A stretch of 64,000 bases of DNA from Streptomyces sp. NBC_00289 (GTDB taxonomy: Bacteria; Actinomycetota; Actinomycetes; Streptomycetales; Streptomycetaceae), in contig NZ_CP108046.1 of the NCBI RefSeq assembly GCF_041435115.1, positions 1,612,001 through 1,676,000 of the forward strand. Reading direction: 5' to 3'. The notes under the pieces are model-generated. The model was not told where the DNA came from. It did no database searches and was given only the letters and a program-made list of their open reading frames with translations. Of this stretch, positions 9,826 to 18,860 are shown one piece after another (the first letter of the stretch is position 1; every line of letters begins with the position of its first letter). A program made the position numbers and the translations under genes.

Positions 9826-11045
9826 GGTCGGTTGCCTCCCAGGGCAGGTGTGGGTGTGAACCGCACGGGCAGCTCCGTCAGCCCGCGCAGCCACGGCGAG
9901 GGACGACGGGTGAGGGACTCGGCGGGGACGGCCAGGTCGATGTCGGGCAGACGGTCGAGTACGACCTCGATGCCCGTCCGGGCGATCACCTCGGCGATCT
10001 CCTGGGCGGGGAAGGGGCAGCGGTGCTCACCGTGGCCGAACGAGAAGTGCGCGCTGTTCCCGCCGGTGAGCGCGGAGCCGTCGGTCCGCACCTGCGGGTC
10101 GGAGTTGGCGGCCTGCAGACCGAGCAGCAGGAGATCGCCGGCCCGGACGTGGTGGCCGCCGAGCTGGGTGTCGCGCGAGGCCCAGCGGCCGGCCACGTTC
10201 TGGGTGGGCGTGTCCTCCCAGAGCACCTCGTTCATCGCCTCGGCGACGCTGTTGCGGCCGCCGAACAGGGAGGCGGCGAAACGGTCGTCGGTGAGCATCA
10301 GGCGCAGCGAGTTGCCGATCCAGTCGGCGGTCGGCTGGTGTCCGGCCGCCATCATCACCATGAGGTCCTGTGCGATCTCCTCGTCGGTGAAACCGCTGCG
10401 GTCGGCCACCATGCGGGAGACGACGTCGTGGGCGGCCGTGGCCCTGCGCTCGGCCAGCAACTCCACCATGGACGTGGCCAGATGGCTCTGGCCCGCCAGG
10501 GCCCGCTCCCGTCCGTCGATCATGTCGTTGAGGGCGGTGACCAGCCCGGGCCCCTCCTCGTCGGAGAAGCCGTACAGTCGCGCCAGCACCCGTACCGGCA
10601 GCAGCATGGCGTACTGGCCGATCAGGTCCGCCTGACCGTGGGCACACACGGAGTCGATCAGTTCGTCGGCGAACCGCTCCGCCAGGTGGCGCAGTTCGGA
10701 CGGGGGGACCGCCTCCAGGGCGTCGCTGATCATGCCGGCGCGTTCACGGTGCCGCTCGCCCACCGTGTACAGGATGGACGGCTGCTTGCGGCCGATCATC
10801 GGCAGCAGCGGCCAGTCGTCGGCGATGGTGTCCCACTGGTTCCACAGGTCCGAGTCGCGGCTGAAGAGGACCGGATCGCCGGTGACCTGGTGCAGCTCGC
10901 GGTAGCCGAGCACGAGCCACGCGGGTACGCCGCCGTCCAGCACCACGGGGGTGACGGCACCGTGGTCGCGGCGCATCTCCCGGTACAGCCGGGCGGGTTC
11001 GGCCTGGAAGCGGGGGCCGCTCAGCGGAACGGCTTCGGTGCTCAC
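9822..11045 (-). CDS. atypical cytochrome P450, CYP157-like, lacking the K-helix ExxR
   Basis: A 407-residue P450 with heme loop FGHGEHRCP (axial Cys343) and I-helix AGHQPT (234-239), where the usual acid-Thr pair is altered to Gln-Pro-Thr. The K-helix reads NEVLWEDTP (Glu273 to Trp276), so the normally invariant Arg of ExxR is replaced by Trp. Loss of ExxR is the published hallmark of the CYP157 family. The GTG start at 11045 overlaps the TGA of cvnD (GTGA). It may act on a small molecule together with the adjacent CYP154-like enzyme or serve a non-catalytic role; neither can be decided here. Confidence 0.9.
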   Translation of the reverse strand: MSTEAVPLSGPRFQAEPARLYREMRRDHGAVTPVVLDGGVPAWLVLGYRELHQVTGDPVLFSRDSDLWNQWDTIADDWPLLPMIGRKQPSILYTVGERHRERAGMISDALEAVPPSELRHLAERFADELIDSVCAHGQADLIGQYAMLLPVRVLARLYGFSDEEGPGLVTALNDMIDGRERALAGQSHLATSMVELLAERRATAAHDVVSRMVADRSGFTDEEIAQDLMVMMAAGHQPTADWIGNSLRLMLTDDRFAASLFGGRNSVAEAMNEVLWEDTPTQNVAGRWASRDTQLGGHHVRAGDLLLLGLQAANSDPQVRTDGSALTGGNSAHFSFGHGEHRCPFPAQEIAEVIARTGIEVVLDRLPDIDLAVPAESLTRRPSPWLRGLTELPVRFTPTPALGGNRP

Positions 11046-11668
11046 GCGAACTCCCGTGGTGACGTCACGGCCTGGGCCGTCGGCCCGCCGTACTGGTTCT
11101 TGATGTGCTGGACGAGGGTGATGAGGGTGTGCTTGCCGGACTCGCGGGAGCGGGCGTCGCAGTCGACCAGCGGCACCTGCGGGTCGAGGTCGAGGGCCGC
11201 ACGGAGGTCCGCGTGGGTGTGACCGGGGCCGCCGAAGTCGTTGCGGGCCACGATGAACGGCGTGCCCTGCCGTTCCAGGCGGTCGATCGCGTACCAGGAG
11301 TCGTCGATGCGTCGGGTGTCGACGAGAACGACCGCGCCGAGCGTGCCGGAGAACAGCCGGTCCCACAGGAACCAGAAGCGCTCCTGTCCGGGCGCGCCGA
11401 ACAGGTACAGCACGTTGCGCGCGTCGAGGGTGATGCGACCGAAGTCGAAGGCCACGGTGGTCGCGGTCTTGGCGCGCACCGCGCTGATGTCGTCCACCGC
11501 CTCGCCGGCCAGCGTCATCGTCTCCTCGGTGTTGAGGGGACGGATCTCGCTGACCGACCGGACCATGGTGGTTTTCCCGACGCCGAACCCGCCCACGATC
11601 ACGATCTTCAGACCGTTGTCGGCGGAGGCACCCAGCGGGCTGCGGGCGTCAGAGGCTGCGGAGTCCAA
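11042..11668 (-). CDS. cvnD: conservon G protein CvnD
   Basis: A 208-residue Ras-like GTP-binding protein, the switch of the conservon. P-loop GGFGVGKTT is near residues 26-34, the Walker-B/switch II region LFGAPGQERF near 89-98, and the base-recognition stretch ARNDFGG fills the place of NKxD. CvnD proteins are thought to cycle with CvnA-C in a membrane-associated complex resembling eukaryotic GPCR signalling. The apparent start is TTG (11668), preceded by GGAGCAGG; the gene overlaps cvnC by 20 bases. Its stop overlaps the GTG of the CYP157-like gene. Confidence 0.9.
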   Translation of the reverse strand: MDSAASDARSPLGASADNGLKIVIVGGFGVGKTTMVRSVSEIRPLNTEETMTLAGEAVDDISAVRAKTATTVAFDFGRITLDARNVLYLFGAPGQERFWFLWDRLFSGTLGAVVLVDTRRIDDSWYAIDRLERQGTPFIVARNDFGGPGHTHADLRAALDLDPQVPLVDCDARSRESGKHTLITLVQHIKNQYGGPTAQAVTSPREFA

Positions 11669-11996
11669 CGAGCACCTGCTCCAGGATGTCGGGGTCGGGA
11701 AGGGCCGAGCTGCGTGGATGGCGGGCGCTGACGCGGCCCGCGGCGAGCAGGTCGGAGAGGAGGATCTTGGTGATACTCACCGGGAGTCCGAGGTCCGCGG
11801 CGACCTCCACCACGGCGGCGGGGGTCTGCGCCAGGCGCAGGATCGCCGCGTGCTCCGACTGCATGCCGGGGGACGGTTCGCATTCGGCCACCACCAGGGT
11901 GACCAGGTCGAAGGGACTGTCCGGCCCGGCACCGCTGCGTCCGCCGGTGAGCGTGTACAGACGGTCGGGCGCGTCGTCCCTGCCGGGGCGGCTCAT
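11649..11996 (-). CDS. cvnC: conservon DUF742 protein CvnC
   Basis: A 115-residue DUF742 protein. After RLYTLTGGRS it has the family core PFDLVTLVV, then a winged-helix-like segment (AAILRLAQTPAAVVEVAADLGLP, SITKILLSDLLAAGRV) and the C-terminal ILEQVLVGLRSL typical of CvnC. No enzymatic motif is present; it is considered a partner of CvnB and CvnD. The ATG overlaps the cvnB stop (ATGA). Confidence 0.9.
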   Translation of the reverse strand: MSRPGRDDAPDRLYTLTGGRSGAGPDSPFDLVTLVVAECEPSPGMQSEHAAILRLAQTPAAVVEVAADLGLPVSITKILLSDLLAAGRVSARHPRSSALPDPDILEQVLVGLRSL

Positions 11997-12400
11997 GCGG
12001 TACGGGGATGGGCCGTCAGGTGCTCGCCGAGTTGTTCCACCAACTCGCTCATGTTGTGCCCGACCAGTCCGGCGTCGGCCTCCTCGGTGGTGATCACCGC
12101 GAGGTGCGCGCCTTCGCCGGCCTCCACGATGAAGAGGGTTCCGCCGTAGAACTCGGTCATCGACGAGCGCACACCACCGCTGCCGTCGCCGAACTCCACC
12201 GACGCGCCGTGCGAGAGCGACTGGATGCCGGCCGCGATGGCGGCGAGCTGGTCCGCCTGGTCGACCGTCAGCTCCGGGGTGCGGCACAGCTTCAGCCCGT
12301 CACGGGACAGCACGAGCGCGTGCCGGGCGCCCGGGGTGCGCTCCAGGAGCCCTTCGATGAGCCAGGTGAGCTTCTCGTCGGCGGTACTCGTGCCGGTCAT
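11993..12400 (-). CDS. cvnB: conservon Roadblock/LC7 protein CvnB
   Basis: A 135-residue Roadblock/LC7-fold protein. The order is an N-terminal helix (KLTWLIEGLLERTPGARHALVLSRDGL), helix AADQLAAIAAGIQSL-type, then strands TLFIVEAGEGAHLAVIT and the final helix VGHNMSELVEQLGEHL. Such proteins bind Ras-like GTPases, here most likely CvnD, and may act as GTPase regulators. The ATG overlaps the cvnA stop by 4 bases. Confidence 0.92.
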   Translation of the reverse strand: MTGTSTADEKLTWLIEGLLERTPGARHALVLSRDGLKLCRTPELTVDQADQLAAIAAGIQSLSHGASVEFGDGSGGVRSSMTEFYGGTLFIVEAGEGAHLAVITTEEADAGLVGHNMSELVEQLGEHLTAHPRTA

Positions 12401-13983
12401 GAGGTGGTGTCGCCTTCCGGGTGCGTGTGCGAGTGGGACGGGGTGTCGGACGCGGTGTCGGCGGGAGCGGACGGGGCGGCCTGCTGGGTGTCGGGGTCCG
12501 GCGGCAGCGGGTGCCGGCCGGTGGTCTCCTCGGAGCCGGCCGCGCGTACGGCCTCGCGGAAGCTGCTGAAGCGGGCGGCCTTGGCGCGGATGTCCTCGGC
12601 TGCGGCCGGGCGTCGTTCGGCGCCGCCGGCCGCGGAACGTGCGCGTTCGGCGGCGGCGAGGGTTCGCCCGCGACTGCGCTTGGGCAGCCCACCGGGTGCC
12701 TCCGGCGTCGCCGCGTGCGTGTCGTCGGCCGGCGGAGCCGGGGCGTCGGTGCGCGGGGTGTCACGGGCGGGGGAAACCGTGGCCTCCCGCGTGGCGGGCG
12801 GGGACTCGGGGCGGGGACGTTCTCCCGCGGCGGGCCGCGGATCGACGACGGCGCTGGTGAGGATGGACTGCGGAATGAGCATGAGCACGCCGGTGCCGCC
12901 GCGCGCCGAGGGCCGGAAGGACACCTTCAGGCCGTACTTGCGGGCGAGCCGGCCGACCACGGCGAGGCCCAGGCGGGTGCCGGTGAGGCCGCCGAGTTCG
13001 ACCGCTTCGCCGCTGACGGCCTTCTCCGCCCGGCGCAGTTGTACCTCGCCCATGACCAGGCCACTGTCCTCGACGGAGACGATGACACCCGCCGGGACCT
13101 CTTCGACGTAGACGTGGACCTCGGCGTTCGGCGGCGAGAAGTTGGCGGCGTTGTCGAGCAGTTCGGCGAGGGCGTGCATGACGCCCTCCGCCGCGTGTCC
13201 GGCGACCGCGATGTCACTGACGGAGTGGAGGCGGATGCGCTGATAGCCGCTGATCCGGCCCATCGCGCCGCGCAGGATGGACTCCATGCCGATGGGCCGC
13301 GCCCAACGACGTCCGGAGCGGGCGCCCGTGAGTACGGCGATGGAGTCGGCGAGCCGTCCCGCCTGCGCGGTCCGGTGGTCCAGGTGCAGGAGGTCGGCGA
13401 GCACGTCCTCGTCGCCGTGCCGCTCCTCCATGGCGCGCAGGTCGGCGAGCGTGCCGGTGGCCAGCGCCTGCATGCGCGCCGCCGCGTTCGCGGTCGCCGA
13501 GATCGCCGCGGAGCGCTCACCGACGGCGCGGTCGAGCTGCGCCGACAACCGCTGCGCGTCCTGTGCGAGGCGGGCGCGCTCAGCCTCACCGGCCTGCGTC
13601 AGGTGCGCCCGTTCCCGGGCGAAGTCCTCGACGAGGCGGGCGTGTTCGAGCGCCTCGGCGTCGATGATCCGTTGCTGCTCCTGTCGCCACTGCTCGGCGA
13701 GACGCTCCCGCTCGTGGGCGGCGCGTACGGCGTCGCCGGTGAGCCTGCGCAGTTCGGCCCGGGCGGCTCGCGCCGTCCGCAGGCCGTGTACGGCAGCGGT
13801 GACGGCCACGCACAGGAGGACGGCGGCGACGCCCGCGCCCCAGCCCAGGGGTCCACGTACGGAGGACGGCGCCAGGGAGACGGCCCAGCCGACGGCGAGG
13901 GCCGACACGGCTGCGGTGAGCAGGGCAACGGGGAGGAGGGAGCGGACGGTGGATCGGTCGCAGGAACGGGCGGGCGCGGTCAT
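12397..13983 (-). CDS. cvnA: conservon sensor histidine-kinase-like ATPase CvnA
   Basis: A 528-residue membrane protein with two N-terminal helices (about 13-35 and 45-67) and a short extracytoplasmic loop. A long coiled coil (about 70-165) follows, then a dimerisation-like helix LLHLDHRTAQAGRLADS. The HATPase_c domain shows an N-box (LAELLDNAANFSPP), G1 (VEDSGLVM) and G2-like GTRLGLAVVGRLARKYG. The last 150 residues are Pro/Ala/charged and probably disordered. It heads the operon: GAGGACC lies before the ATG at 13983 (a TTG one codon upstream is less likely). Conservon CvnA proteins resemble kinases, but classical His phosphorylation is not proven. Confidence 0.9.
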   Translation of the reverse strand: MTAPARSCDRSTVRSLLPVALLTAAVSALAVGWAVSLAPSSVRGPLGWGAGVAAVLLCVAVTAAVHGLRTARAARAELRRLTGDAVRAAHERERLAEQWRQEQQRIIDAEALEHARLVEDFARERAHLTQAGEAERARLAQDAQRLSAQLDRAVGERSAAISATANAAARMQALATGTLADLRAMEERHGDEDVLADLLHLDHRTAQAGRLADSIAVLTGARSGRRWARPIGMESILRGAMGRISGYQRIRLHSVSDIAVAGHAAEGVMHALAELLDNAANFSPPNAEVHVYVEEVPAGVIVSVEDSGLVMGEVQLRRAEKAVSGEAVELGGLTGTRLGLAVVGRLARKYGLKVSFRPSARGGTGVLMLIPQSILTSAVVDPRPAAGERPRPESPPATREATVSPARDTPRTDAPAPPADDTHAATPEAPGGLPKRSRGRTLAAAERARSAAGGAERRPAAAEDIRAKAARFSSFREAVRAAGSEETTGRHPLPPDPDTQQAAPSAPADTASDTPSHSHTHPEGDTTS

Positions 13984-14182
13984 CAATCAGGTCCTCGGGC
14001 GGCCACTCAGGGACGCGGCCTCGTGTCGTCCTTGGGAAAATTTGCGCAGAAATTTGTGTGCAGCGATCAACTGGGCGTCACTATACGAGAGTTTGCGATC
14101 AGGTCGAGAGGGTTGCGTCGGCCCCGTTCCGCAGCCCCCGAAGGCCGGGCGACGGCAGACCGCGCACCGGCTTCCCCCGGTG

Positions 14183-14641
14183 TCACAGCGTCCTGCGCAT
14201 CAACTGCGTGAGCCGGTCGCGCTGTTCGTTGAAGGTGGTACGAGCACGCTGGAACTCGTCGGCCTCGTACGCCAGCCCCTGCGACACGAGGTCCCGGTAC
14301 GTCCGCAGCGCACCGACGGTGCGGTTGACCTCCTCGCGCACGTCGTCCTCGGCGAACAGGGCCAGCTCCAGCCGCCGGGACAGCACACTGCTGTCCCGCA
14401 GCACCGTCCCGGCCCGGGCGAGCGCCGTCTCGTCACGGTCGTGCCCGCGGGCGATGTTGATGAGGATCTCGCTCGCCTCCGCCGTGGCGTTGAGAAAGGC
14501 GATGTACGCGGCACGGCGATCGTCCTTCGTGCGCTGTTCGCTCTCCCGCGCCCAGCGGCGGCGCTCGGCGAACGCGGACGCCGCGAGAGCGATGAGCGCA
14601 CCCATCGTCGTGTTGACGAGACCAGTCCATTCCACGCCCAT
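14183..14641 (-). CDS. small single-helix membrane protein of unknown function
   Basis: A 152-residue protein. One N-terminal membrane helix (GLVNTTMGALIALAASAFA) is followed by a long charged alpha-helical cytoplasmic part (ERRRWARESEQRTKDDRRAAY onward), likely coiled coil. Proteins of this shape are common and unassigned in Streptomyces. GGTGAAG sits 6-12 bases before the ATG at 14641; a GTG at 14653 would add four residues. The gene lies between cvnA and the MoxR operon and is divergent from the latter. Confidence 0.65.
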   Translation of the reverse strand: MGVEWTGLVNTTMGALIALAASAFAERRRWARESEQRTKDDRRAAYIAFLNATAEASEILINIARGHDRDETALARAGTVLRDSSVLSRRLELALFAEDDVREEVNRTVGALRTYRDLVSQGLAYEADEFQRARTTFNEQRDRLTQLMRRTL

Positions 14642-14871
14642 ACCTTGCTTCACCGGGGCTGGTTCCCACCAGAGGCCACCCGTACAACTCCCCTAGGACA
14701 ACGCCTCCTTGACCACGAGCCGTGGGCGGGTCCCGCCCCTGCTCCCGCGCACGGGCGGCGGCGCCCGCACCGAAATACCTGGCGGATCACACTCCCGGCC
14801 GCTACGGTCATCACGATGACGACTCAATGTGTTGGCAGATTGGGGGTCCCGTCCGCGCAAGGTGAGTGCTG

Positions 14872-16269
14872 ATGCTCACTCGGACCGCGAACGAGGATTC
14901 CCGCTTCGACTTCTGGCCGCGCGTGCGCGAGTTCGCCGTGCCGGCATCCATGATCGAGACCGCGACCGCCCGCCGTCGTGCCGGGGACTGGGCTGGAGCG
15001 TGTGCCGCCGCACGCTTCGACGTCGATATCCACCTGCGCGCCGTGGCGCGCGCCTACGGCGGTGAACTCACGGCCCGTCTCCGGGCCGACCTGCGTCACC
15101 TGGCTCCTGACCTGTTGCGCTGGCACATGCCGAGGATCGCTCCCGACGGACTGCTGCGCCCAGGACTGACCATCGCCCTGGCCCGGTACGACACCCCGGG
15201 CCGGGACGGCCTGGGCCCGGTGCACCTCGTGGTCCGGACTCCCCCGGCCTGGGCCGCCGCCGGTCAGCGGATCAGCCTGGCACTGTGGGACGGAACGCAC
15301 CCCGGGGACACCGCCCGCCGCCACCCGCATCCCCATCCCGACCGGCGGTTCCGTCTCGACCTGCACCGCCACCTGTGGGACACCCGCAGAACCGGTGAGC
15401 TGCCCGGCCGCTCCGGGGCCGATCGGGCAGACGACGCCGAACCCGCCGTACCGGCACAGGAGTTGACGGCGATGCTGCCCGACGGGTGCGATGTCGCGCT
15501 TGACCGGTGGGCCGACGAGGCGGCGATTCTGCTGCGCGCCGAGGGGCGGCGGCGTACCGGTACGGTCCTGGTGCGGCCCGGGGCCGGACGACTGGTACTG
15601 GACCTGATCCCCGGCGACGGCGACGGGCCGCCCGCGCTGCGGAGCGCCCCGGCGTTCACGGGTGGCGCCACCTCCGCGCTGCCGGTGCTGCCCGACGCGG
15701 CGACCTGGGTGCTGCCCGACCTGCGGCTGCTCCGCGCCGGCGCGGTTCCAGTGGAACGGCTGCACCCGCTGGTCGCCTCCGCACTCGTACCGGACTGCTC
15801 ACCGACCGGTCCGCCCGCGCTCCGGGACCGGGCGGGACGACCGCGTCTCGTGGAGTGCCGGGGAGCGCGGCACCGCATCGCCCTGGTCAAGGGCGTACTG
15901 GCCCCCCTGGACCATGATCCGGCGGAGATCCGGCGCGAGGAACTGCTGGTCGCGCTGACCGGAACCCCGCTTCCCTGCCTGCGGGTCATCGACGAGGCGC
16001 ACCGGCACCCCGACTGCCTCACCGGCGTCCGCGAACGCCTCGACCACGGCGACATCACCGGTGCGCTGGCCGTCGTCGAGGGCCTGCTCGGGCCCGAGGC
16101 ACTGCTGCGCGACGGCGCGCTGCGGGACGCGCTCGAGAGGGCCGCCCGGGGGCGGGTCGCCCACGGACTGTTCCGGGCAGGCCTGGTCGGATCCGGGCGC
16201 GACCGCTTTCCCCCGGCACCCCGCGATTCCCGCCACCGCAGCGCACCCCCGCGCCTGGCCCGGCGCTGA
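14872..16269 (+). CDS. unknown protein, first gene of the MoxR/VWA operon
   Basis: A 465-residue protein without a recognisable catalytic domain. AAGGTGAG lies 6 bases before the ATG. The N-terminal part is alpha-helical (RRRAGDWAGACAAARFDVDIHLRAVARAYG, then LRADLRHLAPDLLRWHMPR). The middle has beta-rich segments (LVVRTPPAW, ISLALWD, TGTVLVRPGAGRLVLDLIP). The C-terminal third contains EIRREELLVALTG and a helical ending with a basic tail. It has no signal peptide or membrane helix. The operon position, 111 bases before the MoxR ATPase, suggests it is the client-recognition or effector member of the triad; that is inference. I do not recognise a named family. Confidence 0.75.
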   Translation: MLTRTANEDSRFDFWPRVREFAVPASMIETATARRRAGDWAGACAAARFDVDIHLRAVARAYGGELTARLRADLRHLAPDLLRWHMPRIAPDGLLRPGLTIALARYDTPGRDGLGPVHLVVRTPPAWAAAGQRISLALWDGTHPGDTARRHPHPHPDRRFRLDLHRHLWDTRRTGELPGRSGADRADDAEPAVPAQELTAMLPDGCDVALDRWADEAAILLRAEGRRRTGTVLVRPGAGRLVLDLIPGDGDGPPALRSAPAFTGGATSALPVLPDAATWVLPDLRLLRAGAVPVERLHPLVASALVPDCSPTGPPALRDRAGRPRLVECRGARHRIALVKGVLAPLDHDPAEIRREELLVALTGTPLPCLRVIDEAHRHPDCLTGVRERLDHGDITGALAVVEGLLGPEALLRDGALRDALERAARGRVAHGLFRAGLVGSGRDRFPPAPRDSRHRSAPPRLARR

Positions 16270-16380
16270 CCGTTCCCGCCGGGCGGCCGGCGTCCAGCAC
16301 GGCCCAGCCCCCTCTCGCCGACCAGGGGCCTCGTCCCCTGCCTTCACTCGCTCACCACGAACCCACAGGTGATCAAAAAC

Positions 16381-17643
16381 ATGCCGAACCATGCCCCGTT
16401 CACTGCGCCCGTCACCCCCTTCGACACAGCCGACACCCCGCAACTGGACGTCGCCGACGAGTTGCTGACCCTGCTGCGAGACGCGAGCACCGAACCGCGC
16501 CCCGACCCCCAACTCGAGGCCCTGACGCTGGCCGTGGCCGCCGATCTGCCCGTCCTCCTGTGGGGTGAGCCGGGGATCGGCAAGACCGCGGCCCTGACCC
16601 AGCTGGCCGCGACCCTCGGCCTTCCGCTGACGACCGTGATCGCCAGCGTGCACGAACCGTCCGACTTCTCGGGCCTGCCCATCGTCGGAGACGACCCCGC
16701 GGAACAGGGTGTGCCGATGGCACCGCCGGACTGGGCGGTGCGCCTGGTGAGGGCCGGGCGGGGGCTGCTGTTCCTGGACGAACTGTCCACCGCGCCACCG
16801 GCCGTTCAGGCCGCCCTGCTCCGGCTGGTGCTGGAGCGGCGGATCGGCTCCCTCCAACTGCCGCCCGGAGTGCGGATCGTGGCCGCCGCCAATCCCCGGT
16901 CCTCGGCAGCGGACGGCTGGGAGCTGAGCCCGCCGCTGGCCAACCGGTTCGTACATCTCCAGTGGACCCACGACCACGAGGTCGTGGTGCGCGGGCTCGG
17001 TGGGACCTGGCCCCGGGCGACACTTCCGCGACTGAAGCCGGAAAAGCTGGCGGAGGCGGTGGACTTCGCCCGCCGTGCGGTGTGCGGGCTCCTGGCCGCG
17101 CGCCCCGCACTCGTGCACCGGCTGCCCAGCAGCGAGACCCGCCGGGGCGGCGCCTGGCCGTCACCCCGCAGCTGGGAGATGACGCTGCGCCTCGTCGCCT
17201 TCGCCACCGCGGCCGGCTCCTCCCGAGACGTGCTCTCCCTGCTGGTCCGGGGCACCGTGGGCGACGGTCCAGGCCTGGAACTGCTGGCGAGCATGGACCG
17301 GATGGACCTTCCGGACCCCGAGGTGCTGCTCGCCGACCCCGCGGGTGCCGACCTCCCCCGGCGGGGGGATCTGCGCCAGGCGACGCTGGACGGCGTGGTG
17401 GCCGCGGTCCGCCACCGCCCGGAGAAGTCCCGCTGGGACGCCGCCTGGGCACTCCTGGTCCGCGCGGTGGAGACCGGGGCCCCGGACCTGGTGGTCGTCC
17501 CCGCCACCACCCTGGCCGCGCTGCGCCGCGAGGACTGGGACGTTCCCGCCTCGATCGAGAAGCTCACCGGAGTGGTGTCCCTGTCCCGGCGGGCAGACCA
17601 CGCCGCCGCCCGCGCCAACCTCGCCACGAAGGCCGGCCGGTGA
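16381..17643 (+). CDS. MoxR-type AAA+ ATPase
   Basis: A 420-residue AAA+ ATPase of the MoxR/AAA_5 kind. Walker A GEPGIGKT is at residues 62-69, Walker B RGLLFLDELSTAPP near 125-138, sensor 1 RIVAAANPRSSA, and PPLANRFVHLQW carries the arginine finger region. MoxR ATPases act as chaperones that load cofactors or remodel VWA partners, and the next gene encodes exactly such a partner. AGGTGA lies 8 bases before the ATG at 16381; a GTG at 16369 is a weaker alternative. The stop overlaps the GTG of the VWA gene (GTGA), so the two are translationally coupled. Confidence 0.92.
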   Translation: MPNHAPFTAPVTPFDTADTPQLDVADELLTLLRDASTEPRPDPQLEALTLAVAADLPVLLWGEPGIGKTAALTQLAATLGLPLTTVIASVHEPSDFSGLPIVGDDPAEQGVPMAPPDWAVRLVRAGRGLLFLDELSTAPPAVQAALLRLVLERRIGSLQLPPGVRIVAAANPRSSAADGWELSPPLANRFVHLQWTHDHEVVVRGLGGTWPRATLPRLKPEKLAEAVDFARRAVCGLLAARPALVHRLPSSETRRGGAWPSPRSWEMTLRLVAFATAAGSSRDVLSLLVRGTVGDGPGLELLASMDRMDLPDPEVLLADPAGADLPRRGDLRQATLDGVVAAVRHRPEKSRWDAAWALLVRAVETGAPDLVVVPATTLAALRREDWDVPASIEKLTGVVSLSRRADHAAARANLATKAGR

Positions 17644-18860
17644 GCGCGGACGCACCGGGGACACTGGACCTCGACAAGCTCTTCGCCGCCCGGCTGCACG
17701 CCGCCCGAGCCCGCCCCTATCTGGCCACGGCGCTGTTCGCCCTGCACACCGTCGAGTCCCGCCGGGTACCCACCATGGCCGTCGACCGGCACTGGCGGTG
17801 CTATGTCTCGCCGGCCTTCGTCGACCGCACGCCGACGGAGGAACTGGCCGCCGTATGGGTCCACGAGGTGTCGCACCTGCTGCGCGAACACCACACGCGC
17901 AGCGACCGGTTCGCACGACAGCACGGGCTGAGCGGTCCCGCGGAACGGCTGCGGATGAACATCGCGGCGGACTGCGAGATCAACGACGACGCGTTCGGTG
18001 ACGGGCTGGTCCGCCCGGAGGGCGCCGTCGACCCGTCCTTCCTCACGCTGCCGGACGGGCAGCTCATGGAGGACTACCTGCGTCGGTTCCGGCTCGGGCC
18101 GCGCACACAGAGCCTGGCCTGGCTGGACTGCGGCAGCGGCGCCGACGGACATGAGCGGGACTGGGACCTGGGAGCGGACGGGGCGCACGGCCTGAGCGAG
18201 CAGGAGCGCGACGCCGTCCGGTTCCGGGTGGCGCAGGGCATCAAGGGCCGTCCGGGAAGCTCCCCGCAGGGATGGCAGCGGTGGGCGGAGGAGGCCTTCC
18301 ATCCACCGCAGGCGTGGCGGGAGTTGCTGGGCGCGGCGGTCCGCTCGGCGGCCTCCGGTGCCGGCGCGGGCCAGGACTACACCTACGGCCGGCCGTCACG
18401 GCGCTCGGCGGGCGTGCCCCGAGCCGTGCTGCCCGGTCTGCGGCGCAGGCCGCCCCGGGTCTGCGTGATCATCGACACCTCGGGCTCGGTCAGCGACGCC
18501 GAACTCGGCAGCGCGCTCCTCGAGGTCGCCGCGATCTCCCGGGCCGTCGGCGGCCGTCGGGACCTGGTCACCGTACTGCCGTGCGACGCGTCGGCACGGA
18601 TCGTGCACCCGCTCTGCCGCGGTGAGGGGATTCCGCTGGTGGGCGGAGGCGGTACGGACCTGCGTACGGGTTTCGCCAGGGCGCTCCGAGCGGGCGCCCG
18701 GCCCGACGTCATCGTGGCCCTGACGGACGGACAGACACCCTGGCCGACCGCGCAACCACCGTGCCGGACGGTGGTGGGCCTCTTCCCGCGCCCAGGGGCG
18801 GCCTCCTCGTGGGACGAGGACGACCCCGCGGGTCACCACAACCGTGCCCGGCCGGCATGA
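17640..18860 (+). CDS. VWA-domain protein with zinc-peptidase-like HExxH motif (DUF2201-like)
   Basis: A 406-residue protein of two parts. The N-terminal half carries HEVSH (75-79) in the context VWVHEVSHLLREHH, and a downstream ADCEIND (Glu113) that could supply a third zinc ligand. This is the arrangement of the DUF2201 putative metallopeptidase domain. The C-terminal half is a von Willebrand A-like domain with MIDAS motif DTSGS (279-283), a later GGGGTDLR Thr and ALTDGQTPWP Asp. No signal peptide or membrane segment is visible, so it is probably cytosolic with the MoxR ATPase. Peptidase activity is suggested by motif only. Confidence 0.88.
   Translation: MSADAPGTLDLDKLFAARLHAARARPYLATALFALHTVESRRVPTMAVDRHWRCYVSPAFVDRTPTEELAAVWVHEVSHLLREHHTRSDRFARQHGLSGPAERLRMNIAADCEINDDAFGDGLVRPEGAVDPSFLTLPDGQLMEDYLRRFRLGPRTQSLAWLDCGSGADGHERDWDLGADGAHGLSEQERDAVRFRVAQGIKGRPGSSPQGWQRWAEEAFHPPQAWRELLGAAVRSAASGAGAGQDYTYGRPSRRSAGVPRAVLPGLRRRPPRVCVIIDTSGSVSDAELGSALLEVAAISRAVGGRRDLVTVLPCDASARIVHPLCRGEGIPLVGGGGTDLRTGFARALRAGARPDVIVALTDGQTPWPTAQPPCRTVVGLFPRPGAASSWDEDDPAGHHNRARPA

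Noticed and set aside
8602..11045. A P450-centred secondary-metabolite gene cluster
   Set aside because: There is no scaffold synthase (PKS, NRPS, terpene or RiPP). The P450s belong to the conservon.
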